A stretch of DNA of 43,605 bases from Lentisphaerae bacterium RIFOXYA12_FULL_48_11 (GTDB taxonomy: Bacteria > Verrucomicrobiota > Kiritimatiellia > UBA8416 > YA12-FULL-48-11): the NCBI GenBank assembly GCA_001804885.1, contig MHBM01000071.1:27033-70637 (forward strand). The letters are read 5' to 3'. A program made the position numbers and the translations under genes. Under the pieces are notes generated by a model. It was not told where the DNA came from and made no database searches. It worked only from the letters and a program-made list of their open reading frames with translations. This document shows, piece by piece, positions 24,621 to 32,186 of the stretch. Positions within the stretch are counted from its first letter, which is position 1; each line of letters opens with the position of its first letter.

Positions 24621-26306
24621 ATGTCTATAGTATTAAGTGTCAGTATTCTTCCAATGTTTAAAGTAGCGATTATCAATTGTGTTTATCCTCCTGAGCCGGT
24701 GGTATCTGCGCAGATGGGACGGGATCTGGCGGAACATCTGGCGCAGAATGGTGCGCGTGTGACGGTGTTATGTCCGTTTCCGACGCGGCCGTTTGGGGCG
24801 GTGTATCAGGGGACAGGGGAGAGGGAGCAGGAATCAGAAATCAGGGGACAGGGGTCAGCAGACAGCAAGCAGGGATCAGAGGACGGCCGGCTTCGTTACG
24901 AAGTCGAAACTACGCCGAGCCAAGGAGGTCAGCCGGCTTCGTTACGAAGTCTAAACTACGCCGAGCCAAGGAGGTCAGCCGGCTTCGTTACGAAGTCTAA
25001 ACTACGCCGAGCCAAGGATGTCGGATATCCGAATTTGCAGGTTGTTCACCTGCCTTCATTCACTGCGCCGGAGTCCAGGTTGCTGCCGCGGATGTGGGAA
25101 AGTTTCAGTTTCGGATGGCACGTGTGCCGTTATCTGAAACAACATCTTACAGATATTGACGTTGTGTATGCAAATACATGGCCATTGTTCAGTCAGGCCA
25201 TGATTGCCAGATACTGTAACCGGCGGGGCATTCCGCTGATTCTTCATATTCAGGACATTTATCCAGAATCGTTAATGGGGAAATTGCCGAGCTTCTTGAG
25301 GAGTATGACAGCCTCATTGCTCATTACCCTGGATCGGTGGACTGTACGGCAGGTGATGCAAATTGTGGTGATTTCAGAAAACATGCGGAAGATTTATTTG
25401 ACAGGTCGAGGTCTTGCGCCAGAGAAAGTTGTTGTGATTCCGAATTGGACAGATGAGAACCGATTTGCATGTCTGCCTGAAAGAAAAGACGCATGTGTAC
25501 AATATGGAATACCGGAAGAGAATTTCACGTTCCTTTATCTTGGCAATATAGGTCCGGTAGCGGGAGTGGAAGAATTAATTAAAGCGTTTCATGCAACACG
25601 GTTGAAACAGGCGCAACTGGTAATTGCCGGGGATGGATCGGTGAAGGAGACGTGCGTAGATTTGGTAGAGAGAATCGGATGTAACGGTATAAAATTCGTT
25701 TCTCCTGTAAATGTTGAGAATGCGCCTTTGATTCAGAGTATGGCGCATGTGTGTTTGTTGCCGCTACGTAAAGGGGCTGGTATGAGCTCCATTCCTTCTA
25801 AACTGCCGGCTTACATGTTTTCGGCAAAACCAATTCTGGCAACTGTTGATGCAGAAAGTGATACGGCGCGGTTCATAATGGAGGCGCAATGCGGGTGGGT
25901 TGGAGAACCGGAGAATGTTGAATGGCTGTCGAAAAAAATGACAGAAATAACCACAATACCTGCAGACGTTCTGAGTGAAATGGGGGCAAAAGGCAGGGAA
26001 TATGGCTTGAAACATTTTTCAAAGGCGCAAGGAGTGAGGAGACTGGGAGATGTTGTCGAGGGAATGGGAAGGCAGAGGGACAGGGGACAGGCAGAAGGGG
26101 CAGTCAGCAGGAAACAGGGGACAGGGGGTAAGGGGCGGAGGGCTGACATCGGTCGGCTTTGTTGCGAAGACGGAACTACGCCGAGCCAAGGAAGTCGGAT
26201 ACCGTACCCTATGAGAGAGGGAAGATTTTTACCACCAAGATCACCAAGGAAGAAAGAGTTTGAACAGAAGGTTGCGAAGGTAACAAAGGCAGGAAATCTG
26301 GGATGA
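24621..26306 (+). CDS. Glycosyltransferase family 4 (WbuB-like) with translated repeat insertions
   Basis: A 561-residue protein whose core is a GT4 enzyme: VAIINCVYPPEPVVSAQMGRDLAEHL at the start, WPLFSQAMIARYCNRRGIPLILHIQDIYPESL in the middle, and FLYLGNIGPVAGVEELIKAF, CLLPLRKGAGMSSIPSKLPAYMFSAKPILA in the donor domain. Two parts do not belong to the family. About 70 residues after GAVYQ (roughly 63-135) are encoded by a purine-rich repeat and a 46-bp tandem repeat. The last 75 or so residues are also dispersed repeats. The ATG at 24621 has GGAGGA only one or two bases upstream; the ATG at 24654 gives the usual family N-terminus (MFKVAIIN) but lacks a ribosome site. The enzyme may tolerate the loop insertion; activity is unproven. 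Confidence 0.87.
   Translation: MSIVLSVSILPMFKVAIINCVYPPEPVVSAQMGRDLAEHLAQNGARVTVLCPFPTRPFGAVYQGTGEREQESEIRGQGSADSKQGSEDGRLRYEVETTPSQGGQPASLRSLNYAEPRRSAGFVTKSKLRRAKDVGYPNLQVVHLPSFTAPESRLLPRMWESFSFGWHVCRYLKQHLTDIDVVYANTWPLFSQAMIARYCNRRGIPLILHIQDIYPESLMGKLPSFLRSMTASLLITLDRWTVRQVMQIVVISENMRKIYLTGRGLAPEKVVVIPNWTDENRFACLPERKDACVQYGIPEENFTFLYLGNIGPVAGVEELIKAFHATRLKQAQLVIAGDGSVKETCVDLVERIGCNGIKFVSPVNVENAPLIQSMAHVCLLPLRKGAGMSSIPSKLPAYMFSAKPILATVDAESDTARFIMEAQCGWVGEPENVEWLSKKMTEITTIPADVLSEMGAKGREYGLKHFSKAQGVRRLGDVVEGMGRQRDRGQAEGAVSRKQGTGGKGRRADIGRLCCEDGTTPSQGSRIPYPMREGRFLPPRSPRKKEFEQKVAKVTKAGNLG
24886..25023 (+). repeat. 46-bp tandem repeat, three copies, inside a coding region
   Basis: Units start at 24886, 24932 and 24978 (GCCGGCTTCGTTACGAAGTC...CCGAGCCAAGGAGGTCA), nearly identical and 46 bp long. 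Because 46 is not a multiple of three, each copy is read in a different frame, yet all are open; three copies together restore the frame. A diverged fourth copy lies at about 26152-26197 in the same gene. Confidence 0.9.
26226..26290 (+). repeat. Dispersed ACCACCAAG...ACCAAGG repeat (longest copy)
   Basis: TTTTTACCACCAAGATCACC and the following AAGGAAGAAAGAGTTTGAAC-type sequence form the 3' end of the GT4 gene. Other copies: 6230-6262 (minus), 31345-31372, 33283-33332 and 34138-34167, the last three intergenic. Confidence 0.7.
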
Positions 26307-26935
26307 GTAATAATATTAAAAGTCCTGTAATTCGTCCCATGGTCTACGTGGATGTTGAGTCCGTTGTGAATTTGCATGTTCGGGCTTTCCCTGGATTTTT
26401 TTTAAGCTTTCTCGGGCCCAGTTTCTTGCGGGAATTTTACAGATCGTTTACCCGCGATTCTAACGGGGTGGCGTTTGTGGCTGTAGAGGATGCGAATAAC
26501 CAGATTATCGGAGTGATCGCGGGACCGGTAGTTCCTGATGGCTATTTCCGCCGTCTATTGGTGCGGCGCTGGTGGGCTTTCTGTCTGGCTAGTTTTTGGG
26601 CAGTTTTGCGCAATCCCCGGATTATACCCAGGTTATGGAGGGCTGTATTTTATCGTGGGGAACCACCCGCCGGTATGCCTCGGGCATTGCTCAGTTCTAT
26701 TGCTGTGTTGCCTGATGCGCAGAATCGTGGTGTTGGACAACTGCTCGTTAAGGCGTGGGTGGATGAGGTGAGGAAACGCGGAGCGACTGGATGTTATTTG
26801 ACAACAGATGCAGAAAACAACGATGCCATCAACCGGTTTTACGAGAAAGCCGGATGGAATAGATCGGAAACTTTCGTGACGCCAGAAGGACGGAAGATGT
26901 ATAGGTACTTGTTGGATTTTTGGAATCAGGGATAA
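26303..26935 (+). CDS. GNAT family N-acetyltransferase
   Basis: A 210-residue acetyltransferase. The acetyl-CoA site is SIAVLPDAQNRGVGQLLVKAWVDEV (about 130-154, with the Q/RxxGxG/A signature), and GCYLTTDAENNDAINRFYEKAGW is the usual GNAT C-terminal motif. It overlaps the preceding gene by four bases. In context it may acetylate an amino sugar, for instance the product of the DegT aminotransferase, but GNAT specificity cannot be read from sequence. Confidence 0.9.
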   Translation: MSNNIKSPVIRPMVYVDVESVVNLHVRAFPGFFLSFLGPSFLREFYRSFTRDSNGVAFVAVEDANNQIIGVIAGPVVPDGYFRRLLVRRWWAFCLASFWAVLRNPRIIPRLWRAVFYRGEPPAGMPRALLSSIAVLPDAQNRGVGQLLVKAWVDEVRKRGATGCYLTTDAENNDAINRFYEKAGWNRSETFVTPEGRKMYRYLLDFWNQG

Positions 26936-26995
26936 GGGGACAGGAAGCAGGATATCAGAGATCGGAAGTCTGAAGATAAGAATTGAATAGACTAA

Positions 26996-27051
26996 ACTGC
27001 AACATATTGAAGAATAGTCTAGACTAATCGGCAAAGTAGAGTATATTAGTC
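26996..27051 (+). promoter_or_regulatory. Palindromic operator-like region upstream of second DUF4143 ATPase
   Basis: Contains the perfect palindrome TAGTCTAGACTA (27015-27026), the inverted pair GACTAAT (27022-27028) / ATTAGTC (27045-27051), and GCAAAGTAGAGT between them. The last is shared with the direct repeats before the other DUF4143 gene (2940-2992). The site ends three bases before the start codon, leaving no room for a ribosome-binding site. Confidence 0.5.
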
Positions 27052-27054
27052 GGT

Positions 27055-28182
27055 ATGAAAAGGTATCTTAATGATATTATTGTGCGCGACCTTCAACGTA
27101 AAATGGTTTTACTAAGCGGACCTAGGCAAGTTGGTAAAACCTTTATGGCCAGGGAGTTAATGAAGGAGTTCAAGCGCCCGCAGTATCTGAACTACGACAA
27201 TTTGGACGACTTGCGCATTATCCAGGAACGTACGTGGAGGGCTGACGCTGATTTTCTGATCCTGGATGAGATTCATAAGATGCGTGATTGGAAAAACTTC
27301 CTGAAGGGGATTGTTGATACGCGCCCTTCAGGGCAGGCTATCCTAGTGACTGGTAGTGCGCGTTTGGACACATTCCGCCAGTCCGGGGAATCTCTTGCAG
27401 GTCGCTATTTCCCTTTCCACATTTACCCGCTTTCTGTCAAAGAATTGACGAACCAATTTTCACCGGCAGAAGCGCTCGCCCAGCTCAACCGGCTTGGCGG
27501 TTTTCCTGAACCCTTCCTCTCAGGTTCAGAAACCGAGGCTGCCCGCTGGCGGAACCAGTATTACAGCGATCTGGTAAGAGAGGATATTCTCGAGTTCAGT
27601 CGCATCCAGGAAATCAGGTCTATGCGCCTCCTTTTGGAAATGCTTCGTAAGCGTGTGGGATCACCTCTTTCACATGCGTCACTCGCCGGAGATCTTAGGA
27701 TCGCTCCAAATACATTACGCAGTTACCTTGAAATTTTAGAAAATCTCCACATCATTTTTCTGGTCAGACCATTTCATTCAAATGTGGCGCGGGCTATTCA
27801 GAAAGAACCAAAGGTATATTTCTACGATTCCGGTTATGTGGATGGTGACGAGGGGATCCGGCTTGAGAACACTGTTGCCGTATCGCTGAGGAAGCATGTG
27901 GATTATTTGCAGGAAGTCATGGGCGAGACGAATAGCCTTCACTATGTACGGACCAAGGATAAGCGAGAGGTGGATTTTGCACTTGTAAAGCAGGATACGC
28001 TGACAACTCTTATCGAGGTCAAGTTATCCGCATCTGCTCTTGCCCCCGGGTTGAAATATCTGGCCAGGGCGCTCGGTGTTCCATCAGCCTTCCAGCTTGT
28101 ACAGAATCTCCGTCAACCGCAATCCATCGATGGTATACATGTCGTGCAAGCGGCTGAGTGGCTTTCAGCGTTAAGCGCATGA
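27055..28182 (+). CDS. AAA-type ATPase with DUF4143 C-terminal domain
   Basis: A 375-residue P-loop ATPase. Walker A is GPRQVGKT (22-29) and Walker B is FLILDEIHK (from about 66); VTGSARLD is the sensor region. The C-terminal DUF4143 part includes the helix-turn-helix-like ASLAGDLRIAPNTLRSYLEILENLHIIFLV and a nuclease-like core with EVDFAL and TLIEVKLS. The role of the family is unproven. The gene lies alone, flanked upstream by a palindromic region and downstream by REP sequences, and is unrelated in function to the polysaccharide genes. Confidence 0.92.
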   Translation: MKRYLNDIIVRDLQRKMVLLSGPRQVGKTFMARELMKEFKRPQYLNYDNLDDLRIIQERTWRADADFLILDEIHKMRDWKNFLKGIVDTRPSGQAILVTGSARLDTFRQSGESLAGRYFPFHIYPLSVKELTNQFSPAEALAQLNRLGGFPEPFLSGSETEAARWRNQYYSDLVREDILEFSRIQEIRSMRLLLEMLRKRVGSPLSHASLAGDLRIAPNTLRSYLEILENLHIIFLVRPFHSNVARAIQKEPKVYFYDSGYVDGDEGIRLENTVAVSLRKHVDYLQEVMGETNSLHYVRTKDKREVDFALVKQDTLTTLIEVKLSASALAPGLKYLARALGVPSAFQLVQNLRQPQSIDGIHVVQAAEWLSALSA

Positions 28183-28194
28183 ACTTTCACATTA

Positions 28195-28260
28195 TTGCGA
28201 CCACGCGGTGGTTGCAATGGGGCGTGAAAACGGAGAAGAGCGACCACGCGGTGGTTGCAA
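28195..28260. repeat. Two REP palindromes upstream of the phosphoglycosyl transferase
   Basis: TTGCGACCACGCGGTGGTTG and the following CAA (28195-28217), and the same palindrome again at 28240-28260. They match the REPs around the RAYT gene (28943-28977 and 29884-30012). Confidence 0.85.
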
Positions 28261-28275
28261 TAAAGAGGGGAAAAG

Positions 28276-28932
28276 GTGAAGAGAGAGAGGATTGCCGGGA
28301 ATTTTAACCACTATTTGCGCCAACTGTGTGGTGGCAATATTGCGAAGCGTTTTCTTGATCTGGTTGTTGCACTTGGCGGTTTGTTTTTGTTGAGCCCTTT
28401 TTTCGCATTTCTCTGGCTGGCGGTGGTTTTTGAGAGCGGGTTGCCAGGCTTTTTCAGGCACAGGCGAGTAGGGCTCGGCGGGCGTGATTTCGTGCTTTTA
28501 AAATTTCGAACGATGGTGATTAAGCCCGAAGCAGATATGGGTTCGTTTGATGTTGGAGACGTTGCAAGGATCACAAAGTTTGGCCGCTTTCTCCGTAAAA
28601 CCAAACTGGATGAATTACCTCAATTGTGGAATGTTCTCAAAGGCGATATGTCCATAGTTGGGCCGAGACCCGAAGTAAGGAAATGGGTGGAGGCCTATCC
28701 GGAACGCTGGGCGCGGGTGTTGACCATGCGGCCGGGGATTACTGATCCGGCGTCTATTGAATTCAGGAATGAGGAGGAGTTGCTGGCGCGGTCACCCGAC
28801 CCGGAACGAACGTACCGGGAGGAGATCCTGCCCCGCAAACTGGTCTTGTATGAGAAGTATGTGGCGACACGGAGCTTCTGGGGGGATGTGGGGGTCCTGT
28901 TCAAGACAGTCTGGGTCGTGGTGGGGAAATAG
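28276..28932 (+). CDS. PglC-like initiating phosphoglycosyl transferase
   Basis: A 218-residue monotopic phosphoglycosyl transferase that moves a phospho-sugar from UDP-sugar to undecaprenyl phosphate, the first step of repeat-unit assembly. It has the short PglC form: one re-entrant hydrophobic segment (about 28-52) and no multi-span WcaJ N-terminus. Motifs are FFRHRRVGLGGRDF, LLKFRTM, the Asp-Glu dyad in KLDELPQLWNVLKGDMSIVGPRPE (D112, E113), and PGITDPASIEF. A GTG start is supported by AGAGGGG just upstream. PglC-like enzymes often use diacetamido-trideoxyhexoses, which would suit the aminotransferase at 30105 and the dehydratase at 34396. It is enclosed by REP clusters on both sides. Confidence 0.94.
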   Translation: MKRERIAGNFNHYLRQLCGGNIAKRFLDLVVALGGLFLLSPFFAFLWLAVVFESGLPGFFRHRRVGLGGRDFVLLKFRTMVIKPEADMGSFDVGDVARITKFGRFLRKTKLDELPQLWNVLKGDMSIVGPRPEVRKWVEAYPERWARVLTMRPGITDPASIEFRNEEELLARSPDPERTYREEILPRKLVLYEKYVATRSFWGDVGVLFKTVWVVVGK

Positions 28933-28942
28933 GGGCAGTGGT

Positions 28943-28977
28943 TTGACCACGCGATGGTGTGACCACTCAGTGGTCAC
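28943..28977. repeat. REP palindromes upstream of the RAYT gene
   Basis: A degenerate copy (TTGACCACGCGATGGT, about 28943-28958) is followed by the perfect palindrome GTGACCACTCAGTGGTCAC (28959-28977). Confidence 0.8.
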
Positions 28978-29003
28978 GCTGGAGAGGGTAAAAGGGGCGA
29001 AGT

Positions 29004-30038
29004 TTGGGCAAGAGACCAAGAAAGCACTACGATTACAACCGCGCTGGGGTGGCGATGCTGACGCTCAAGGCAAACCCCGGCATCTGGTTTTGCCGAATTA
29101 CGCAGGAGTCGTTCGCGCTGTCGCCCGTTGGGAAGTTGGTGCAGAAGGAGCTGCTGGGCATCCCAGGCTTCTACGAGCAGGTGAAGATCGGGCAGTACCA
29201 GATTATGCCGGATCATCTGCATGTGCTGGTGCATGTGGTGTGTGATTTGCCGCCGGGTGTTACGCTGCAGCGCATAATGCGTGGCTTCAAACTGGGCGTT
29301 AACAATGCTTGCTCCGAGGCGAATGGCGGCAAGCGCATCCGCGTTTTCGAGAAGGGCGCGTACGACAGCCTTGTATTTGACAGGGAACATCTGGCACGCG
29401 AAGTGGCGTACATCCGCGATAATGTGCGGCGTTACAGGCTGCTTAAGGCCAATCCTGAACTCTTCCAGAAGGCCGCTATGCTGATGACCCTGCCGGACGG
29501 CGTGCCATTGTGGGGCTTCGGCAACCGCTTTTTGCTGGAACATCCGCGCAAGGTGGCCGTGCAGTTCTCGCGCCGCACAACAGAGGCGGAATGGCCGGAA
29601 ATCGAGGAGCAGCTCGCGGATTATCTGGCGCAAGGGTATGTGTTTGTCTCGCCCTTCATCTCGTCATTCGAAAAGCGCGTGCTGCAGGAAGTTGTGGCGC
29701 AAGGCGGGCGGGCGATCCGCCTGACGCACCGGTTTTTTGGTGAGCGCTACAAGCCTGCAGGAAGGCTTTTCGATTTGTGCAGCCAGGGAAGGCTGCTGGA
29801 GCTTTCGGTGGCGGGTGCGTTCCCAAGGTTTGCGCGGCTGGACCGGGCGGCGTGTTTGGTGCTCAATGGAGTGATGGGGGTTATTGCGACCACGCAGTGG
29901 TCGCAACGGGGAGCGCAAAGGGGAGTGGAGGAGAGCGACCACGCGGTGGTCGCAACTTATGCTGCTGCGCACGTTTTTAACCTCTCCACACAGCGATCCA
30001 CTGTGTGGTCGCAGTTTCACCGCCTTCATATTCGTTGA
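29004..30038 (+). CDS. REP-associated tyrosine transposase (RAYT/IS200-like) with extra C-terminal domain
   Basis: A 344-residue protein. Residues 1 to about 155 form a Y1 HUH transposase domain: the HUH motif is HLH (H71, H73) in YQIMPDHLHVLVHV, and the catalytic Tyr is probably Y136 in VAYIRDN. Residues about 170-290 form a second, Rossmann-like domain (GFGNRFLLEHPRKVAVQFSR, GYVFVSPFISSFEKRVLQEVVAQG, GRLLEL) resembling the DprA/LOG nucleotide-binding group, which is not part of minimal RAYTs. Residues about 291-344 are translated from REP-containing DNA and are probably not functional. The TTG start has AAAGGGG at good spacing. RAYTs are thought to mobilise the REP sequences near them, and REPs flank this gene. 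Confidence 0.88.
   Translation: MGKRPRKHYDYNRAGVAMLTLKANPGIWFCRITQESFALSPVGKLVQKELLGIPGFYEQVKIGQYQIMPDHLHVLVHVVCDLPPGVTLQRIMRGFKLGVNNACSEANGGKRIRVFEKGAYDSLVFDREHLAREVAYIRDNVRRYRLLKANPELFQKAAMLMTLPDGVPLWGFGNRFLLEHPRKVAVQFSRRTTEAEWPEIEEQLADYLAQGYVFVSPFISSFEKRVLQEVVAQGGRAIRLTHRFFGERYKPAGRLFDLCSQGRLLELSVAGAFPRFARLDRAACLVLNGVMGVIATTQWSQRGAQRGVEESDHAVVATYAAAHVFNLSTQRSTVWSQFHRLHIR
29884..30012. repeat. Three REP palindromes overlapping the 3' end of the RAYT gene
   Basis: Palindromes at 29884-29906 (TTGCGACCACGCAGTGGTCG plus CAA), 29935-29955 (GCGACCACGCGGTGGTCGCA plus A) and 29993-30012 (imperfect, GCGATCCACTGTGTGGTCGC). All lie inside the open frame of the transposase gene. Confidence 0.85.
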
Positions 30039-30104
30039 AGTTTATGTTGCCAACCTCTTGTTTTGTGACAATATTGAAAAATTGCTGAACGCGAAAGTAA
30101 AACC

Positions 30105-31295
30105 ATGAACATCCCCTTTTCAAAAGTTGATTGCTCGGGCAACGAGCTGAAGTACATCAAGGAAGTGCTTGAAAGCGGCTGGCTTACTACCGCTGGTAAA
30201 TGCGCGGAGTTCGAGCGGCAGTTTGGCCGAAAAGTCGGGGGCAAATATGCCTGTGCGGTGAATTCTGCTACAGCGGCTCTGCACCTGGCCTGTGAGGCTG
30301 TTGGAATAGGGCCTGGTGACAAGGTGTTTGTACCGGCGATGACCTTTACCGCATCAGCGGAAGTGATCCGTTATATGGGTGCGGACCCCATATTCCTTGA
30401 TATCGAATACGGCACTTGTCTTATCACACCGGCCATTCTGGATGCCGCGGTTAAGCGTTATCCCGGAGCCAAGGCTTTGATGCTGGTTCACTTTGGCGGC
30501 CAGGCGGCTGAGATGGGAGAACGGAGGGCTGAAGTCAGAGGTCGGGCCTCGGATATCGACGGCATTTTGGACATCTGCCGGAAGCATGGGTTGAAACTGA
30601 TTGAGGATGCGGCACATGCTTTTCCGACTCGTTATCATGGGCGAATGATCGGATCATTCGGTGATGCGACCTGTTTCAGTTTTTATGCCAATAAGACCAT
30701 TACTACAGGTGAAGGCGGGATGCTGGTAACGGACAATGAAGATATTTACAAACGCGCCAAGGTAATGCGTTTGCATGGTATCGATCGCGATATATGGGAT
30801 CGTTTTACTGCCAGGAAGGCTTCCTGGGAGTATGATGTGGTTGCGCCTGGTTTTAAATATAACCTTCCGGACGTGGCTGCCGCCATTGGGCTGGCGCAAC
30901 TTGAACGTGCGGATGAATTTCACCGGGCACGACAAAAATGCGCTGAGTTCTATTATGAAAACTTGTCGGATATCGGATGTCTGGACATGCCCGTTTGTCA
31001 CGGTGCATGGGAAGATCATGCATGGTATCTGTTCAGTATCGTGCTCAACGAGAAGAGTCCAATCACGCGTAACCGGTTTATAGAATTGCTTAATGAAGCC
31101 GGGATTGGAACGTCGGTCCATTACAAACCGCTATACCATATGAGCTACTACCGAGATCGCTATAAACTCCGTGCAGAGGATTATCCTAACGCAGAACGTC
31201 ATTGGCGCGGTGTTGTCAGCCTGCCGTTGTATCCGGGGTTGAAAGCGGAGGAGCTGGCATATATCTGCGAGACGATAAGAAGGATATTGGGATAG
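30105..31295 (+). CDS. DegT/DnrJ/EryC1/StrS-family aminotransferase
   Basis: A 396-residue PLP-dependent sugar aminotransferase. The opening IPFSKVDCSGNELKYIKEVLESGWLTT resembles the PglE/ArnB/PseC group, which add an amino group to C4 of 4-keto sugars. The PLP lysine is K197 in FSFYANKTITTGEGGML, preceded by IEDAAHAF. Residues about 138-151 (GERRAEVRGRASDI) are extra relative to the family and are encoded by a dispersed purine-rich repeat inserted in frame at 30516-30557. With the CapD-type dehydratase at 34396 it could make UDP-4-amino-4,6-dideoxy-HexNAc; a WbpE-like role for the WbpB/WbpD pathway is the alternative. Confidence 0.93.
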   Translation: MNIPFSKVDCSGNELKYIKEVLESGWLTTAGKCAEFERQFGRKVGGKYACAVNSATAALHLACEAVGIGPGDKVFVPAMTFTASAEVIRYMGADPIFLDIEYGTCLITPAILDAAVKRYPGAKALMLVHFGGQAAEMGERRAEVRGRASDIDGILDICRKHGLKLIEDAAHAFPTRYHGRMIGSFGDATCFSFYANKTITTGEGGMLVTDNEDIYKRAKVMRLHGIDRDIWDRFTARKASWEYDVVAPGFKYNLPDVAAAIGLAQLERADEFHRARQKCAEFYYENLSDIGCLDMPVCHGAWEDHAWYLFSIVLNEKSPITRNRFIELLNEAGIGTSVHYKPLYHMSYYRDRYKLRAEDYPNAERHWRGVVSLPLYPGLKAEELAYICETIRRILG

Positions 31296-31344
31296 CGGTG
31301 CATGGTGAGGTGAGTGGGAATGGACAAGAGGGAAGTAAATCTCG

Positions 31345-31372
31345 ATTTTTACCACCAAGATCACCAAGGAAG
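31345..31372 (+). repeat. Dispersed ACCACCAAGATCACCAAGG repeat copy
   Basis: TTTTTACCACCAAGATCACC followed by AAGGAAG, almost identical to the copy in the GT4 gene at 26226. It is the main recognisable content of the gap between the aminotransferase and the AbiE genes. Confidence 0.65.
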
Positions 31373-31519
31373 TTGTTTGCCATTCCAATGCTATGGGACA
31401 TGGGGAGCTGAGGGGATTTTGTGAACAGAAGGCCGCCAGTAAACGCCCGACAGAAGACAACAGAGAGAAGATGGGAAGAGGTTTTGGGTTAATAATTTCT
31501 TGATATTTTCAGCCATATT

Positions 31520-31565
31520 GGATAATTATACCAGTAGTTGTTTATAACGATTGGTAATATAATCC
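31520..31565 (+). promoter_or_regulatory. Inverted repeat upstream of abiEi (putative operator)
   Basis: GGATAATTATACCA (31520-31533) and TGGTAATATAATCC (31552-31565) are inverted copies matching at 11 of 14 positions and separated by 18 bases; the right arm abuts the start codon. AbiEi proteins studied so far repress their operon through upstream inverted repeats, which fits. Confidence 0.45.
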
Positions 31566-32186
31566 ATGAGGGAGAAAAACATATCAGAATCTGCAAGGGC
31601 AAGAGCCATGAGGCTTATTCGGGAAAGTGGTGGAATGATTCGTAGTTCCCAAGCTATTCGGGCTGGTATTCATTCTCGCACACTTTGTCAGCTACGTGAA
31701 GAAGGCCTTCTTGAACTGGTCTCCCGCGGTATACACCGCCTTGTGGATCAGGCGCCAATTTCGAATCCAGATCTTGTTACGGTGGCCATGCGAGTTCCTA
31801 AAGCAGTGGTCTGCCTGATCTCCGCACTGGCTTTTCATGAACTCACAACCCAAGTCCCGCATGTGGTTTATATCGCGCTGAAAAAGGGGGCTGAACCGCC
31901 ACGGCTTGAGTATCCGCCAATCTCTGTGCATCGGTTCTCGTCGGCCAGCCTGAACGCAGGGATAGAGGAGCATCTGCTCGATGGCGTTAAGGTCAAGATA
32001 TACAGTCCCGAGAAAACACTGGCCGATGTTTTCAAATTCCGCCATAAAATCGGGATGGATGTGGTTATTGAGGCGATGAAACTTTATAAGACGAGGAAAA
32101 AAATCAAGCTGGGTGAACTGCTGAAGTGCGCCGAAATCTGTCGGATCGAAAAAGTGATGCACCCTTATCTTGAGGCGATGATGTGA
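31566..32186 (+). CDS. abiEi: AbiEi-family antitoxin (type IV toxin-antitoxin / abortive infection)
   Basis: A 206-residue protein with an N-terminal winged-helix segment (RLIRESGGMIRSSQAIRAGIHSRTLCQLREEGLLELVSRGIHRL) and the AbiEi C-terminal domain (VYIALKKGAEPPRLEYPP, KVKIYSPEKTLADVFKFRHKIG). AbiEi represses its own operon and counters the AbiEii toxin without direct binding in characterised systems. It overlaps the toxin gene by four bases. The inverted repeat just before its start is the probable binding site. The whole module appears intact. Confidence 0.93.
   Translation: MREKNISESARARAMRLIRESGGMIRSSQAIRAGIHSRTLCQLREEGLLELVSRGIHRLVDQAPISNPDLVTVAMRVPKAVVCLISALAFHELTTQVPHVVYIALKKGAEPPRLEYPPISVHRFSSASLNAGIEEHLLDGVKVKIYSPEKTLADVFKFRHKIGMDVVIEAMKLYKTRKKIKLGELLKCAEICRIEKVMHPYLEAMM

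Noticed and set aside
24886..25023. CRISPR array
   Set aside because: The three 46-bp units are strictly adjacent with no unique spacers and lie inside a coding region.
28757..29245. Open frame of 162 codons overlapping the phosphoglycosyl transferase and RAYT genes
   Set aside because: It is an Arg/Trp/Gly-rich shadow spanning two well-supported genes and the REP between them.
28195..30012. CRISPR array or terminators for the GACCACGCGGTGGTCGC palindromes
   Set aside because: Spacing is irregular, the units are themselves palindromes, no T-runs follow, and a RAYT gene is present, so REP elements fit better.
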